NCBI GenBank assembly: GCA_023430465.1
Contig: JAEZAM010000134.1
Coordinates: forward strand, 4,826 to 68,825
DNA: 64,000 nt
From: Bacteroidota bacterium
Lineage (GTDB): Bacteria; Bacteroidota; Bacteroidia; Chitinophagales; Chitinophagaceae
Direction: 5' to 3'
A program made the translations under genes and the position numbers. Below the pieces are notes generated by a model that had not been told where the DNA came from, ran no database searches, and was given only the letters and a program-made list of their open reading frames with translations. Positions 26,077 to 34,352 of this stretch are shown piece by piece. Positions within the stretch are counted from its first letter, which is position 1. Every line of letters starts with the position of its first letter.

Positions 26077-27273
26077 ATGATGTTTGAAGGAAAACACATA
26101 CTGATCATCGTAGAGAACCTGCCCCTGCCCTTCGACCGCCGGGTGTGGCAGGAAGCCAATACGCTGAAAGAAAATGGCGCCGAGGTGTCCATCATTTGTC
26201 CCAAGATGAAAGGGTATACCAAAAAATATGAGTGCCTGAATGGTATTCATATCTATCGCCATCCGCTTCCGCTGGAAGCACGTGGCGCACTCGGTTATAT
26301 CCGCGAATATTCCGCTGCGCTGTTCTGGGAATTTGTACTTAGCTGGAAAATATATTTCCGCAAGCGCTTCCACGTGATACAGGGCTGCAACCCACCCGAC
26401 CTGATCTTCCTCGTGGCGATGTGGTTTAAACTGTTAGGAGTGAAATTCGTTTTTGATCATCATGATATCAACCCTGAGCTCTACATCGCAAAGTATAACA
26501 AGAAAGGAATGTTCTACCGCTTCCTGCTGTGGGTGGAACGGCTCACCTTCATGACAGCCAATTACAGCATTGCTACCAACGAAAGCTACCGGGAGATTGC
26601 GATACGGCGGGGTAAAATGGCACCGGAAAAAGTGACCGTCGTAAGAAGCGGACCCAAACTCGACCGGCTTCGCCTGACCGACGGCAATGAAAAATATAAA
26701 AAAGGAAGAAGCTATCTCATCGGTTATGTTGGCGTGATCGGCGAGCAGGAAGGTATCGACCTGTTGCTGGAGTCTGCGGCATTTATCGTGAAGAAACGGC
26801 AGGATGTTCAGTTCGCCATCGTCGGCGGCGGCACTGATGTGGAGAACCTGAAAAAACTTTCGATTTCGATGGGTCTGGAGGAGTACGTAGACTTTTACGG
26901 TCGTGTAGATGATGAAACCATGGTGGATGTGCTCAACACCGCCGATATCTGTGTCAATCCCGACAAGCCGACGGTGATGAATAATTTATCGACCATGAAT
27001 AAGATCATGGAGTACATGGCGCTGAAGAAACCGATCGTGCAATACGACCTGAAGGAAGGCCGTGTGTCGGCAGAAACCGCCTCATTGTACGCGATCAATG
27101 ACGATACGGAAGATTTTGCCCAGAAGATCATGTGGTTGCTCGATAACCCCGCAGAGCGCAAGAAAATGGGTGAGTTTGGCTATGGAAGGATCATCAATGA
27201 GCTTTCCTGGAACCACGAGAAAGATAAATTGCTTGGGGTATATCAACGCGTTTTCAAAGCCGGTAAACGATAA
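26077..27273 (+). CDS. Glycosyltransferase family 4
   Basis: 398 residues. GT-B: HILIIVENLPLPFDRRVWQEA at the N-terminus, FDHHDINPELY in the acceptor domain, LIGYVGVIGEQEGIDLLL and FAIVGGGTDVENL in the donor domain. The donor-site motif is NPDKPTVMNNLSTMNKIMEYMALKKPI, where the first Glu of EX7E is replaced by the Ser/Thr-Met-Asn variant. The pattern is common in Bacteroidota exopolysaccharide loci next to the WcaJ-type gene. It lies 21 bases before the priming transferase gene. Confidence 0.88.
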   Translation: MMFEGKHILIIVENLPLPFDRRVWQEANTLKENGAEVSIICPKMKGYTKKYECLNGIHIYRHPLPLEARGALGYIREYSAALFWEFVLSWKIYFRKRFHVIQGCNPPDLIFLVAMWFKLLGVKFVFDHHDINPELYIAKYNKKGMFYRFLLWVERLTFMTANYSIATNESYREIAIRRGKMAPEKVTVVRSGPKLDRLRLTDGNEKYKKGRSYLIGYVGVIGEQEGIDLLLESAAFIVKKRQDVQFAIVGGGTDVENLKKLSISMGLEEYVDFYGRVDDETMVDVLNTADICVNPDKPTVMNNLSTMNKIMEYMALKKPIVQYDLKEGRVSAETASLYAINDDTEDFAQKIMWLLDNPAERKKMGEFGYGRIINELSWNHEKDKLLGVYQRVFKAGKR

Positions 27274-27294
27274 CCGTCTTAAAGAGTTATTACA

Positions 27295-28686
27295 ATGAAC
27301 CAACGTCTCACCATATTACTAAGGATCAGCTTCATCATGCTGGACCTGTTGGTCTTGAACCTGGTGTACATTATATGCCAGTATGTTTTCCGCCATGCCA
27401 TTCCCCCGGAGGACCAGGTACAGTATACTTACCTGTGGTTCTTCTCCAATGCAGCATGGATCGGGGCAAGCACCGGTGCAGGTATTTACCAGGATCGCTT
27501 TATCTATTCATTTGAACAGTTTTCAAGACAGACGATGTCGGCCTATGCATATTTCCTGGGGCTTGCATTGCTGTACCTGTTTTTCAATAAATCAGTCGAC
27601 ATATCGCGGCTTTACCTCACCAGCGTACTGTCCTCGTTTGCCTTTTGTTTATTGATCAACCGCTTTCTTCACCTGGCACTGTATCATTTCTTCCAAAGCA
27701 AGAATCATATAGTAAGGAAAGTGATGATCATTGGCTACAATGAACGCGCCAAGAAGCTCGCGGAATACCTGGAGCAGGAACCACTCAAGACTGAGATCGT
27801 AGGCTTTTGCGAAGAGGAAGAGAATATCTATGAGTTATCCAACTACCCGATCGTCGGCGGGATCGACAATGTGATCGAAACATCGATCAGGCACAACGTA
27901 ACAGAGATCTATTCGACGATCGCGCCGGAACAGCAGAAGACCATCTATAAGCTGATGAATGAGGCAGACCAGGCCTGTATCCGGTTCAGGATCATCCCTG
28001 ACTTCAATCATTTTATCCGGAAGCCTGTCCACATCGATTACCTGAATGATATGCCGGTGCTTTCTCTGCGTAAAGAACCACTGGATGATGTGGGGAACCG
28101 GATCAAAAAGAGATTGTACGATATCGTAGTCAGTTCGTTGGTGATCCTCTTCATTCTTTCCTGGCTGGTACCGATCATATCGCTGCTGATATGGCTTGAA
28201 TCACGCGGACCTGTATTCTTTATCCAGGAACGGAGCGGCAAAGGTGGAAAGCCATTCAACTGTATCAAGTTTCGCAGCATGAAGGTGAACAATGAGGCCA
28301 ATGCAAAGCAGGCAACCAAGGGCGATGCCCGTATTACCAGGCTGGGCAGGTTCCTGCGCAAATCCAGTTTTGATGAACTTCCCCAATTCTTCAATGTATT
28401 CATGAGCGACATGAGTGTTGTCGGCCCAAGACCGCACATGGTGAAACATACAGACGACTATTCAAAATTGCTCAATCACTACATGATCCGCCACTTCCTG
28501 AAACCCGGCATTACCGGCTGGGCGCAGATCCATGGCTATCGCGGTGAGATCCGGCAGGTGGACGATATCAATAACCGGGTTGAATATGATCTTTGGTACC
28601 TGGAAAACTGGAGCCTGTGGCTCGACACGCGCATCATCGTGATGACGGCATTCAATATGGCAAAGGGGGAGAAGAACGCTTACTAA
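27295..28686 (+). CDS. Undecaprenyl-phosphate hexose-1-phosphate transferase (WcaJ-like)
   Basis: 463 residues. Four N-terminal membrane helices (to about residue 125) precede a Rossmann-like CoA-binding domain (KVMIIGYNERAKKLAEYL). Then comes the bacterial sugar transferase domain with KKRLYDIVVSSLVILFILSW, SRGPVFFIQERSGKGGKPFNCIKFRSMK, KSSFDELPQFFNVFMSDMSVVGPRPHM and PGITGWAQIHGYRG. It starts repeat-unit synthesis by moving a hexose-1-phosphate, usually glucose, from a UDP-sugar to undecaprenyl phosphate. It is the last gene of the locus and is followed by a repeat-rich gap, the natural end of the operon. Confidence 0.93.
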   Translation: MNQRLTILLRISFIMLDLLVLNLVYIICQYVFRHAIPPEDQVQYTYLWFFSNAAWIGASTGAGIYQDRFIYSFEQFSRQTMSAYAYFLGLALLYLFFNKSVDISRLYLTSVLSSFAFCLLINRFLHLALYHFFQSKNHIVRKVMIIGYNERAKKLAEYLEQEPLKTEIVGFCEEEENIYELSNYPIVGGIDNVIETSIRHNVTEIYSTIAPEQQKTIYKLMNEADQACIRFRIIPDFNHFIRKPVHIDYLNDMPVLSLRKEPLDDVGNRIKKRLYDIVVSSLVILFILSWLVPIISLLIWLESRGPVFFIQERSGKGGKPFNCIKFRSMKVNNEANAKQATKGDARITRLGRFLRKSSFDELPQFFNVFMSDMSVVGPRPHMVKHTDDYSKLLNHYMIRHFLKPGITGWAQIHGYRGEIRQVDDINNRVEYDLWYLENWSLWLDTRIIVMTAFNMAKGEKNAY

Positions 28687-28850
28687 AATCAAAACGTAAA
28701 ACTTAAAAGGCAAAACTTAAAAGGCAAAACTTAAAAGTTAAAGCTACTCTCTGACGCAAAGAAAGCCAGTGCTAAATGGTAGACGCTAAGTCTTGATTTA
28801 GACGTTTTACGTTTCAGCTTTTGCTTAGGTTTCTCGTTGTACTTTCAGTT
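28687..28850. repeat. AT-rich repeat gap between convergent genes: three 14-mers plus complementary run
   Basis: Three near-exact 14-base units (G[T/C]AAAACTTAAAAG) occupy 28696-28737. Near the other side, on the + strand, the run around 28838-28885 (TTTTAAGTTCTCAGTTTTGCG...) is their rough inverted counterpart and continues into the 3' end of bshC. A short GACGCAAAGAAAGCC piece (about 28752) belongs to the GCAAAG repeat family. The gap probably terminates transcription from both sides. Confidence 0.6.
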
Positions 28851-30482
28851 TTAAGTTCTCAGTTTTGCGTTTTCAGTTTTCAGTTTCATCTCCAGCACCG
28901 TAAACTCCTGCTCCAGCCCCAGGGAGTTCTTGTATAAACAGTCGATAAAGCCAGGGCCATATTTGGCATAGAAAGGAAGGAAGCTTTCGGATCGCTCCTG
29001 CAGCCTGTTTCCCGGATAGAGTTTTTCCCTGATGGCCGTTAATTGCCGGCGCTGATCTTCAAATTTCCTCTTCTCTGCACGAAGCATTTTCTTCTCCAGT
29101 TCTTTTAAGCGGTAGACGGCCTGTGTCTTTAAGGCGTTTACGTGTTTGCCGAGGGTGCCGTCAATCGCCGCTGCCTGGTCATGGATAGAAGCATATAACG
29201 CTTCTGCCGCATCAATGCTATCCTTGAGCATGAGCTTATTAGACGTGTCTCTCCGCACGATAGCATTCATCAACTTCTCTTCGTTTGTAAGCAGGTCAGT
29301 CACAGACAGGCCAAGCTTTTCTATTCTCTCCTGCTCTTTTTCTTCGATGAGCAGAAAAGAGTTCCGCACCACCAGAACCGGGAACGGAACCTGGTATTTT
29401 ACAAATAGGTCTTTCAACTGCAGCCAGTAAGCAGTCTCTCCTCCCCCTCCGATGAATGCGATGTTTGGAAGTATCGTTTCCTGGTAGAGTCCACGTAAGA
29501 TCACATTGGGACTGAACCGGGCGGGGTGCTGGTTAAGTTCTGACTCAAGCGCTGTCCTGTCGAATTGTATGGCTGTATTCAGTACGTGCCATGTATCTCC
29601 ATTGCGTTCTATTCGTTCGCGGATATTATCTTCCAGGTAAAACAGGTTGATCTCACGCGGATGTGCCTGCACTTTGTACCCGTTCTCTTCCATCCTTGTG
29701 GCTGTTTCGGTCACCACCGCGGACGCCGCCTGGTTTTCCAGATCATCGATGAATACCGGCGTCATCAGCGATTTCAGCGCAGCATTATCCGGCAACAATA
29801 CTACCAGTCCATAATCACTGAAGAGGTGATGTACAAACCTGAAGGTGGCATCCTGCACGGAACGGCCTTCCTGGTAACAGTCCTTCAAGGCCTGCATAAT
29901 ATCATTTCCATAGGGAAGAACCGATAAACGTCCGTTTAATTGGGTTAGCAGGGCTGTGACACCCTTATCGATCTTCATTCGTCCAACGGCACCCGTTTGC
30001 GTGGTGTTCCATTCGAGCCTGGTACCTTCTACGAAAATATGGTTCAGTTCCGCAAAGTCGGCATCTTCAGACCCGATGTAATAAACGGGCACAAAATGAT
30101 ATTCAGAAAATTCGGCTTTTAATGTTTCCGCTAACCGGATAGCGTGGATGATCTTATAAATGAAATAAAGCGGGCCGGTAAAAATATTATTCTGGTGTGC
30201 TGTGGTGATCGTGAATGTATTCACATCCCGCAGCGATTTGATGTTTGCAACAACTTTCGATGACGCTGCAACCTGCCTGTATTGAAGTTCGAGTTGCTCC
30301 ACAAGTGTACTGCGATCGGTAGGGAACTTTTGCCGGGCAGTGATGGATTCTTTTATCCCCGTGAGATCAGTGGAATGGGCTACGAAATCTTGCAGTTTCT
30401 CAGCTTTCGCCAGGTAATCAAGTACGATGCCTGACAGGATATTGGCGTTGTGATAGGGAATGCGTGAAGCAGTACAGTCCAT
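28851..30482 (-). CDS. bshC: Bacillithiol synthase BshC (cysteine-adding enzyme)
   Basis: 543 residues. ITTAHQNNIFTGPLYFIYKIIHAI, VPVYYIGSEDADFAELNH and FIGGGGETAYWLQLKDLF are signature blocks of BshC, followed by the long C-terminal coiled coil (about 395-500). BshC joins cysteine to glucosaminyl-malate in the last step of bacillithiol synthesis, the main low-molecular-weight thiol of many Bacteroidota. The final residues KLKTENAKLRT are encoded by the same AT-rich repeat type that fills the adjacent gap, so the 3' end appears to have been extended into repeat DNA. Confidence 0.92.
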   Translation of the reverse strand: MDCTASRIPYHNANILSGIVLDYLAKAEKLQDFVAHSTDLTGIKESITARQKFPTDRSTLVEQLELQYRQVAASSKVVANIKSLRDVNTFTITTAHQNNIFTGPLYFIYKIIHAIRLAETLKAEFSEYHFVPVYYIGSEDADFAELNHIFVEGTRLEWNTTQTGAVGRMKIDKGVTALLTQLNGRLSVLPYGNDIMQALKDCYQEGRSVQDATFRFVHHLFSDYGLVVLLPDNAALKSLMTPVFIDDLENQAASAVVTETATRMEENGYKVQAHPREINLFYLEDNIRERIERNGDTWHVLNTAIQFDRTALESELNQHPARFSPNVILRGLYQETILPNIAFIGGGGETAYWLQLKDLFVKYQVPFPVLVVRNSFLLIEEKEQERIEKLGLSVTDLLTNEEKLMNAIVRRDTSNKLMLKDSIDAAEALYASIHDQAAAIDGTLGKHVNALKTQAVYRLKELEKKMLRAEKRKFEDQRRQLTAIREKLYPGNRLQERSESFLPFYAKYGPGFIDCLYKNSLGLEQEFTVLEMKLKTENAKLRT

Positions 30483-30602
30483 AGTTTAAAAATATGAAGA
30501 TCAGCGCTCGCCCAACCCATCCACTTCTCCATTAACAAATCTTTGCATTACCGCAGGTTGGTTGGCGAAGGTACTAACAGCAATTGAAAGCAAAGGTTGC
30601 CA

Positions 30603-31844
30603 TTAGCCAAACCTTTCGGGTCGGAAGGCATGCAGGGCAAACGGTGCCGCCCGGTTCCCGACAAGATCGGTGATCAGTTTGCCCGTGCCGGCCGCAGCGC
30701 TAACGCCCAGCATTGCATGACCACCTGCATATAGAAGGTTGCTGTATTTTGGATGCTTACCAATATAGGGCATGCCGTCAGGTGATACAGGCCGGTAGCC
30801 ATACCAGGCCTTGCCTGTATCAGGCGGAGGCACATCAATGGTTGGATAATATTTGCGGAATGCATTATAGATTGCCGATACCCGGCGTGGCAGAATATTG
30901 TCGCTGTGCCCTGATAATTCCATGGTGCCGCCGATACGTAGCCTCGATCCGATCGGTGCAGTAGCTGTTCGATGATCAACCAGGATAGACGGGTACCGGA
31001 GGTTTTTCCCGAGATCCTGGTATACCATGCTATAACCCTTCCCCGGTTGCATCAATATACGTATGCCCAATAATTTGGACAGTTGCCCCATCCAGGACCC
31101 GTTTGCCATCACCAGCTGCTCCGCAGAAATCTCCCCTTTGTTTGTGATGACGGCCGTCACTGCATTGTTTTGTCTTTTGAATGCGGTTACGGTAGTGTTC
31201 AACATGAACCGGACACCCATTTCTATTAGCCGGTCATGGAGTGATTTCATGAATGCCGCCGGATCAATGTGGCAATCATCCAGGTAAAGTACACCCCCGG
31301 CCACGTTGACCTCCACATCCTGTTCGTATTCCTGAACTTCCGCTGCTGTACAGGAGATCGTTTTCAATCCGTACCCGGCTGCCTGTTCGGCCAGGTGTTT
31401 CTCATGATCGGCCACACGCTCGGATTTATACAACATCCAGCAGCCTTTTTCCACCATGGTAAAACCGGGCAGGTCGTGGGTGAGATCAGTCATCAGTTCA
31501 CGACTGAGTTGAAGCAGATTGTTGAGGTGCGGTGCACTGGCCGTCACGTGAGCAGCCGTCGCTGAGCGAAAGAACGTGCTGCCCCACCGCATCAGGTCAA
31601 GATTCAGCCGGGGCTTGATGTAAAAAGGGCTCGATGCACTCATCATCCACTTCATACCCTGTGACACGATCCCCGGAGTAGCGATTGGCGTAAAGTGACT
31701 TGGAGAAATATAGCCCATGTTGCCAAACGAACATCCATCTGTAATGTCGTGTCGCTCTACTACAGTGACCTCATATCCTTCCTTTCGCAGGTAGTAAGCG
31801 GTACAAAGCCCTATCACACCGCCTCCTATAATGGTTACTTGCAT
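30603..31844 (-). CDS. FAD-dependent D-amino acid dehydrogenase-like oxidoreductase (DadA/DAO family)
   Basis: 413 residues from the ATG at 31844; a TTG at 31853 is also in frame and would overlap the previous stop by 4 bases. The N-terminus VTIIGGGVIGLCTAYYLRKEGYEVTVVER is a classic FAD-binding Rossmann motif, followed by CSFGNMGYISPSHFTPIATPG, the DadA signature. The C-terminus has WYGYRPVSPDGMPYIGKHP and GHAMLGVSAAAGTGKLI, the second FAD motif. Substrates of this family are D-amino acids or hydroxy-D-proline. A ketoglutarate semialdehyde dehydrogenase 2.5 kb upstream makes a hydroxyproline-type pathway conceivable. Confidence 0.85.
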   Translation of the reverse strand: MQVTIIGGGVIGLCTAYYLRKEGYEVTVVERHDITDGCSFGNMGYISPSHFTPIATPGIVSQGMKWMMSASSPFYIKPRLNLDLMRWGSTFFRSATAAHVTASAPHLNNLLQLSRELMTDLTHDLPGFTMVEKGCWMLYKSERVADHEKHLAEQAAGYGLKTISCTAAEVQEYEQDVEVNVAGGVLYLDDCHIDPAAFMKSLHDRLIEMGVRFMLNTTVTAFKRQNNAVTAVITNKGEISAEQLVMANGSWMGQLSKLLGIRILMQPGKGYSMVYQDLGKNLRYPSILVDHRTATAPIGSRLRIGGTMELSGHSDNILPRRVSAIYNAFRKYYPTIDVPPPDTGKAWYGYRPVSPDGMPYIGKHPKYSNLLYAGGHAMLGVSAAAGTGKLITDLVGNRAAPFALHAFRPERFG

Positions 31845-31849
31845 ATACG

Positions 31850-32917
31850 TCAATGACCTTTTCGTGGAATTGTTACCTGTTTTATAGCGTTGATCTCATC
31901 GGGGTCATAAGGTGAACCATCTTTTCTGAATACATCATGAAACCATACCGCAGGCTCGGCTCCATCGGGCATCGGTGTATCCCATTGGTAGATCGTATTG
32001 GATTTTCCTGCAACCAATCCCCAATTGATCGCGCCCACTTTGTGCTTTTTGAACACCGGCAGGTGACTTTGAAATTTTGATCCGCGGGTACGCGCCATGT
32101 ATTCCGTGCAGATAATGGGGCGGCCCAGTTTTTTCAATGACAGTATTTCCTTTTCCAGGTTAGTGCTGTCATTATAATTGTGAAAGGTGATCACATCGCT
32201 GCTGGCCAATTGGAACTCACTAAGCACCTTGTTATCATACCATGTACCAACACTTAACGGTTGCGATGGCCGAACCGTCCAGGCCCATTCAAATACTTTT
32301 CTCAGCAATGGCAATGACGTGAGATTATACCCGTTGTTACCCGGCTCATTATAAAGATCCCAGAGCAGGATGCGCTTGTCATTGCGAAAATGATCAAGCA
32401 CGTCTTTTACATAGCGTTCAAGGTAACCCCATTTGGTGGAGTCGTCGTGGACCGCTTTGGAAGGACTGCGTACCCAGCCGCTGTTGTGGATGCCGGGCTT
32501 TGGTGCAGGCTGCTGACCGATCTGTGGATCAGGGTTCCAGCAGTCGTCAAAGAATACAAATAATGCCCTGATACGATGCCGGTCTGCAATATCAAGAAAC
32601 GTGTGGATGCGTTGTTTGAAACCTGTTGAATCCGCCAGCCACGCGAGATCATGGAGGTAGACCCGCATGGTGTTCATCCCGATTGCGGCGGCCCAACCGA
32701 GTTCCTTGCTGATGGTAGCTGTGTCGAACGTGGCAGCCTGCCACATTTCGAGCTGGTTAATGGCTGTGCTGGGGAGGAAATTGGCGCCCACAGGCATCCC
32801 CTGACCTGCATACCACGACTTTGCCCTGGCGGCCGACCACCTGTTCGGACTCACCTGGGCAGTAGCGTATAGCGACAGGAATACCACACCGAAAAAAACC
32901 AGTTGAATTCTTTTCAT
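31850..32917 (-). CDS. Secreted GH5-like glycoside hydrolase
   Basis: 355 residues with a signal peptide (MKRIQLVFFGVVFLSLYATAQ). The (beta/alpha)8 pattern of clan GH-A is visible: GMNTMRVYLHDLAWL, ALFVFFDDCWNP, LLWDLYNEPGNNG with the acid/base Glu191, VITFHNYN, and PIICTEYMAR with the nucleophile Glu272. The retained Asn-Glu-Pro and Thr-Glu-Tyr motifs suggest activity on a beta-linked glycan. Such proteins are often annotated as cellulase or 1,4-beta-xylanase; the true substrate is unknown. It ends 5 bases before the DadA-like ATG. Confidence 0.82.
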   Translation of the reverse strand: MKRIQLVFFGVVFLSLYATAQVSPNRWSAARAKSWYAGQGMPVGANFLPSTAINQLEMWQAATFDTATISKELGWAAAIGMNTMRVYLHDLAWLADSTGFKQRIHTFLDIADRHRIRALFVFFDDCWNPDPQIGQQPAPKPGIHNSGWVRSPSKAVHDDSTKWGYLERYVKDVLDHFRNDKRILLWDLYNEPGNNGYNLTSLPLLRKVFEWAWTVRPSQPLSVGTWYDNKVLSEFQLASSDVITFHNYNDSTNLEKEILSLKKLGRPIICTEYMARTRGSKFQSHLPVFKKHKVGAINWGLVAGKSNTIYQWDTPMPDGAEPAVWFHDVFRKDGSPYDPDEINAIKQVTIPRKGH

Positions 32918-32953
32918 AATGCTGAGTTTGAGTATTTCCGCAAACAGCTCCGG

Positions 32954-32985
32954 TTCGGAAATGCGCGCAATTTTGATTAAATTTG
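32954..32985 (+). promoter_or_regulatory. Candidate Bacteroidota promoter for the sterol-desaturase-family gene
   Basis: TAAATTTG at 32978-32985 fits the -7 consensus TANNTTTG exactly. TTC at 32954-32956, 21 bases upstream, is one mismatch from the -33 TTG. The start codon at 33002 is 16 bases downstream, leaving a short leader. It lies in the 84-base divergent gap with the GH5-like gene. Confidence 0.42.
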
Positions 32986-33001
32986 ATCAACACTGCTTGC
33001 A

Positions 33002-34279
33002 ATGGAAACTTACGGAAAGATACTGCTCATCGCAATGCCAGCCTTCCTCTTCCTGGTATTGTTTGAGAAATGGTATGGCTGGTACCGGGGAAAAGATACT
33101 GTGCGCAGCATGGATATGCTCTCCAGCCTGAGCAGTGGCGTTACCAATGTGACAAAAGACGTTTTGAGCCTCTCTTTTGTGCTCATCTCCTACCCTTTCC
33201 TGGTAGATCACCTGGCCCTCACTTCCATCAGCAATTCGATCGTGGTGTATTTCATTGCTTTTTTTGCGCTGGACTTTGCCGGCTACTGGGTACACCGGAT
33301 ACAGCACATCAATAATTTTTTCTGGAATGGTCATCTTGTTCATCATTCCAGCGAAGAGTTCAACCTGGCCTGTGCACTGCGGCAGAGCATTTCATCGATC
33401 GTAAAGATCTTCATCATTTTCCTGTTGCCCGCCGCCCTGCTGGGCGTGCCGGACAAAGTGATCGCAGTGGTGGCGCCGCTTCACCTGTTTGCACAATTCT
33501 GGTATCATACGCAGCACATCAACAAAATGGGTTTCCTGGAAAAGGTGATCGTTACGCCATCCCACCACCGGGTGCATCATGCCATCAACCCCGAATATCT
33601 TGATAAGAATTACGGACAGATATTTATTTTTTGGGATCGCTGGTTTGGCACATTCCAGGAAGAATTAAAAGATGTACCACCAGTCTATGGTATCACAAGA
33701 CCTGTCAGGACCTGGAACCCCATCCGGATCAATTTCCAGCATGTATGGTCATTGATGAAAGATGCCTGGCATACCAGGAGCTGGAAAGAAAAACTGACAC
33801 TATGGTTTCGACATACAGGGTACCGGCCTGCGGATGTAGCGGCACGCTACCCGGTTTATAAGATAGATGACGTTTATAATTTTGAAAAATATGCACCCCC
33901 AAGTTCACCTGCACTCCGTGCCTGGAGTTGGGTACAGGTAATGCTGTTACTTGGTTTTGTCAGCTACCTGTTCGGCAATATCGCTGCCATCAATGCAATG
34001 GATAGCGGGTATATCTATCTCTACGGGCTTTTTATTTTCCTGATGGTATATGCATTTACTGAATTGATGGATGGTAATCCATATGCGGTGTTTTGGGAAA
34101 TAGCAAAGAATGCGCTAGGCTTCTCGATGTTGTACAGGCAGGGCGACTGGTTCGGGTCGGATGCACTGATGCCGGGATTGAGCTATCTCGTCGCGGGATA
34201 CTTTATCGTCTCTACTATCGTCGTCATTGGGTTTTGTTTCAAGCAAAGAACCAAAGCACCCGATAAGAGCATAGCGTGA
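33002..34279 (+). CDS. Sterol desaturase / fatty acid hydroxylase family membrane protein
   Basis: 425 residues. The di-iron histidine boxes are complete: HRIQH (98-102), HLVHHSSEE (111-119) and HHRVHH (188-193), with a further HTQH at 169-172. Several membrane helices surround them, and about 200 residues of extra C-terminal sequence include three or four more helices. The family hydroxylates or desaturates lipids using O2. Possible substrates in Bacteroidota include fatty acyl chains, sphingolipids or carotenoids. It is transcribed divergently from the GH5-like gene and convergently with the aldehyde dehydrogenase. Confidence 0.86.
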   Translation: METYGKILLIAMPAFLFLVLFEKWYGWYRGKDTVRSMDMLSSLSSGVTNVTKDVLSLSFVLISYPFLVDHLALTSISNSIVVYFIAFFALDFAGYWVHRIQHINNFFWNGHLVHHSSEEFNLACALRQSISSIVKIFIIFLLPAALLGVPDKVIAVVAPLHLFAQFWYHTQHINKMGFLEKVIVTPSHHRVHHAINPEYLDKNYGQIFIFWDRWFGTFQEELKDVPPVYGITRPVRTWNPIRINFQHVWSLMKDAWHTRSWKEKLTLWFRHTGYRPADVAARYPVYKIDDVYNFEKYAPPSSPALRAWSWVQVMLLLGFVSYLFGNIAAINAMDSGYIYLYGLFIFLMVYAFTELMDGNPYAVFWEIAKNALGFSMLYRQGDWFGSDALMPGLSYLVAGYFIVSTIVVIGFCFKQRTKAPDKSIA

Positions 34280-34352
34280 CCAATACTGCAAATCAATTTG
34301 CGCTCTTTGCTAATTCGGTCCCTGAGCCTCCCGCAGGGTGCGTGAAATCCTG

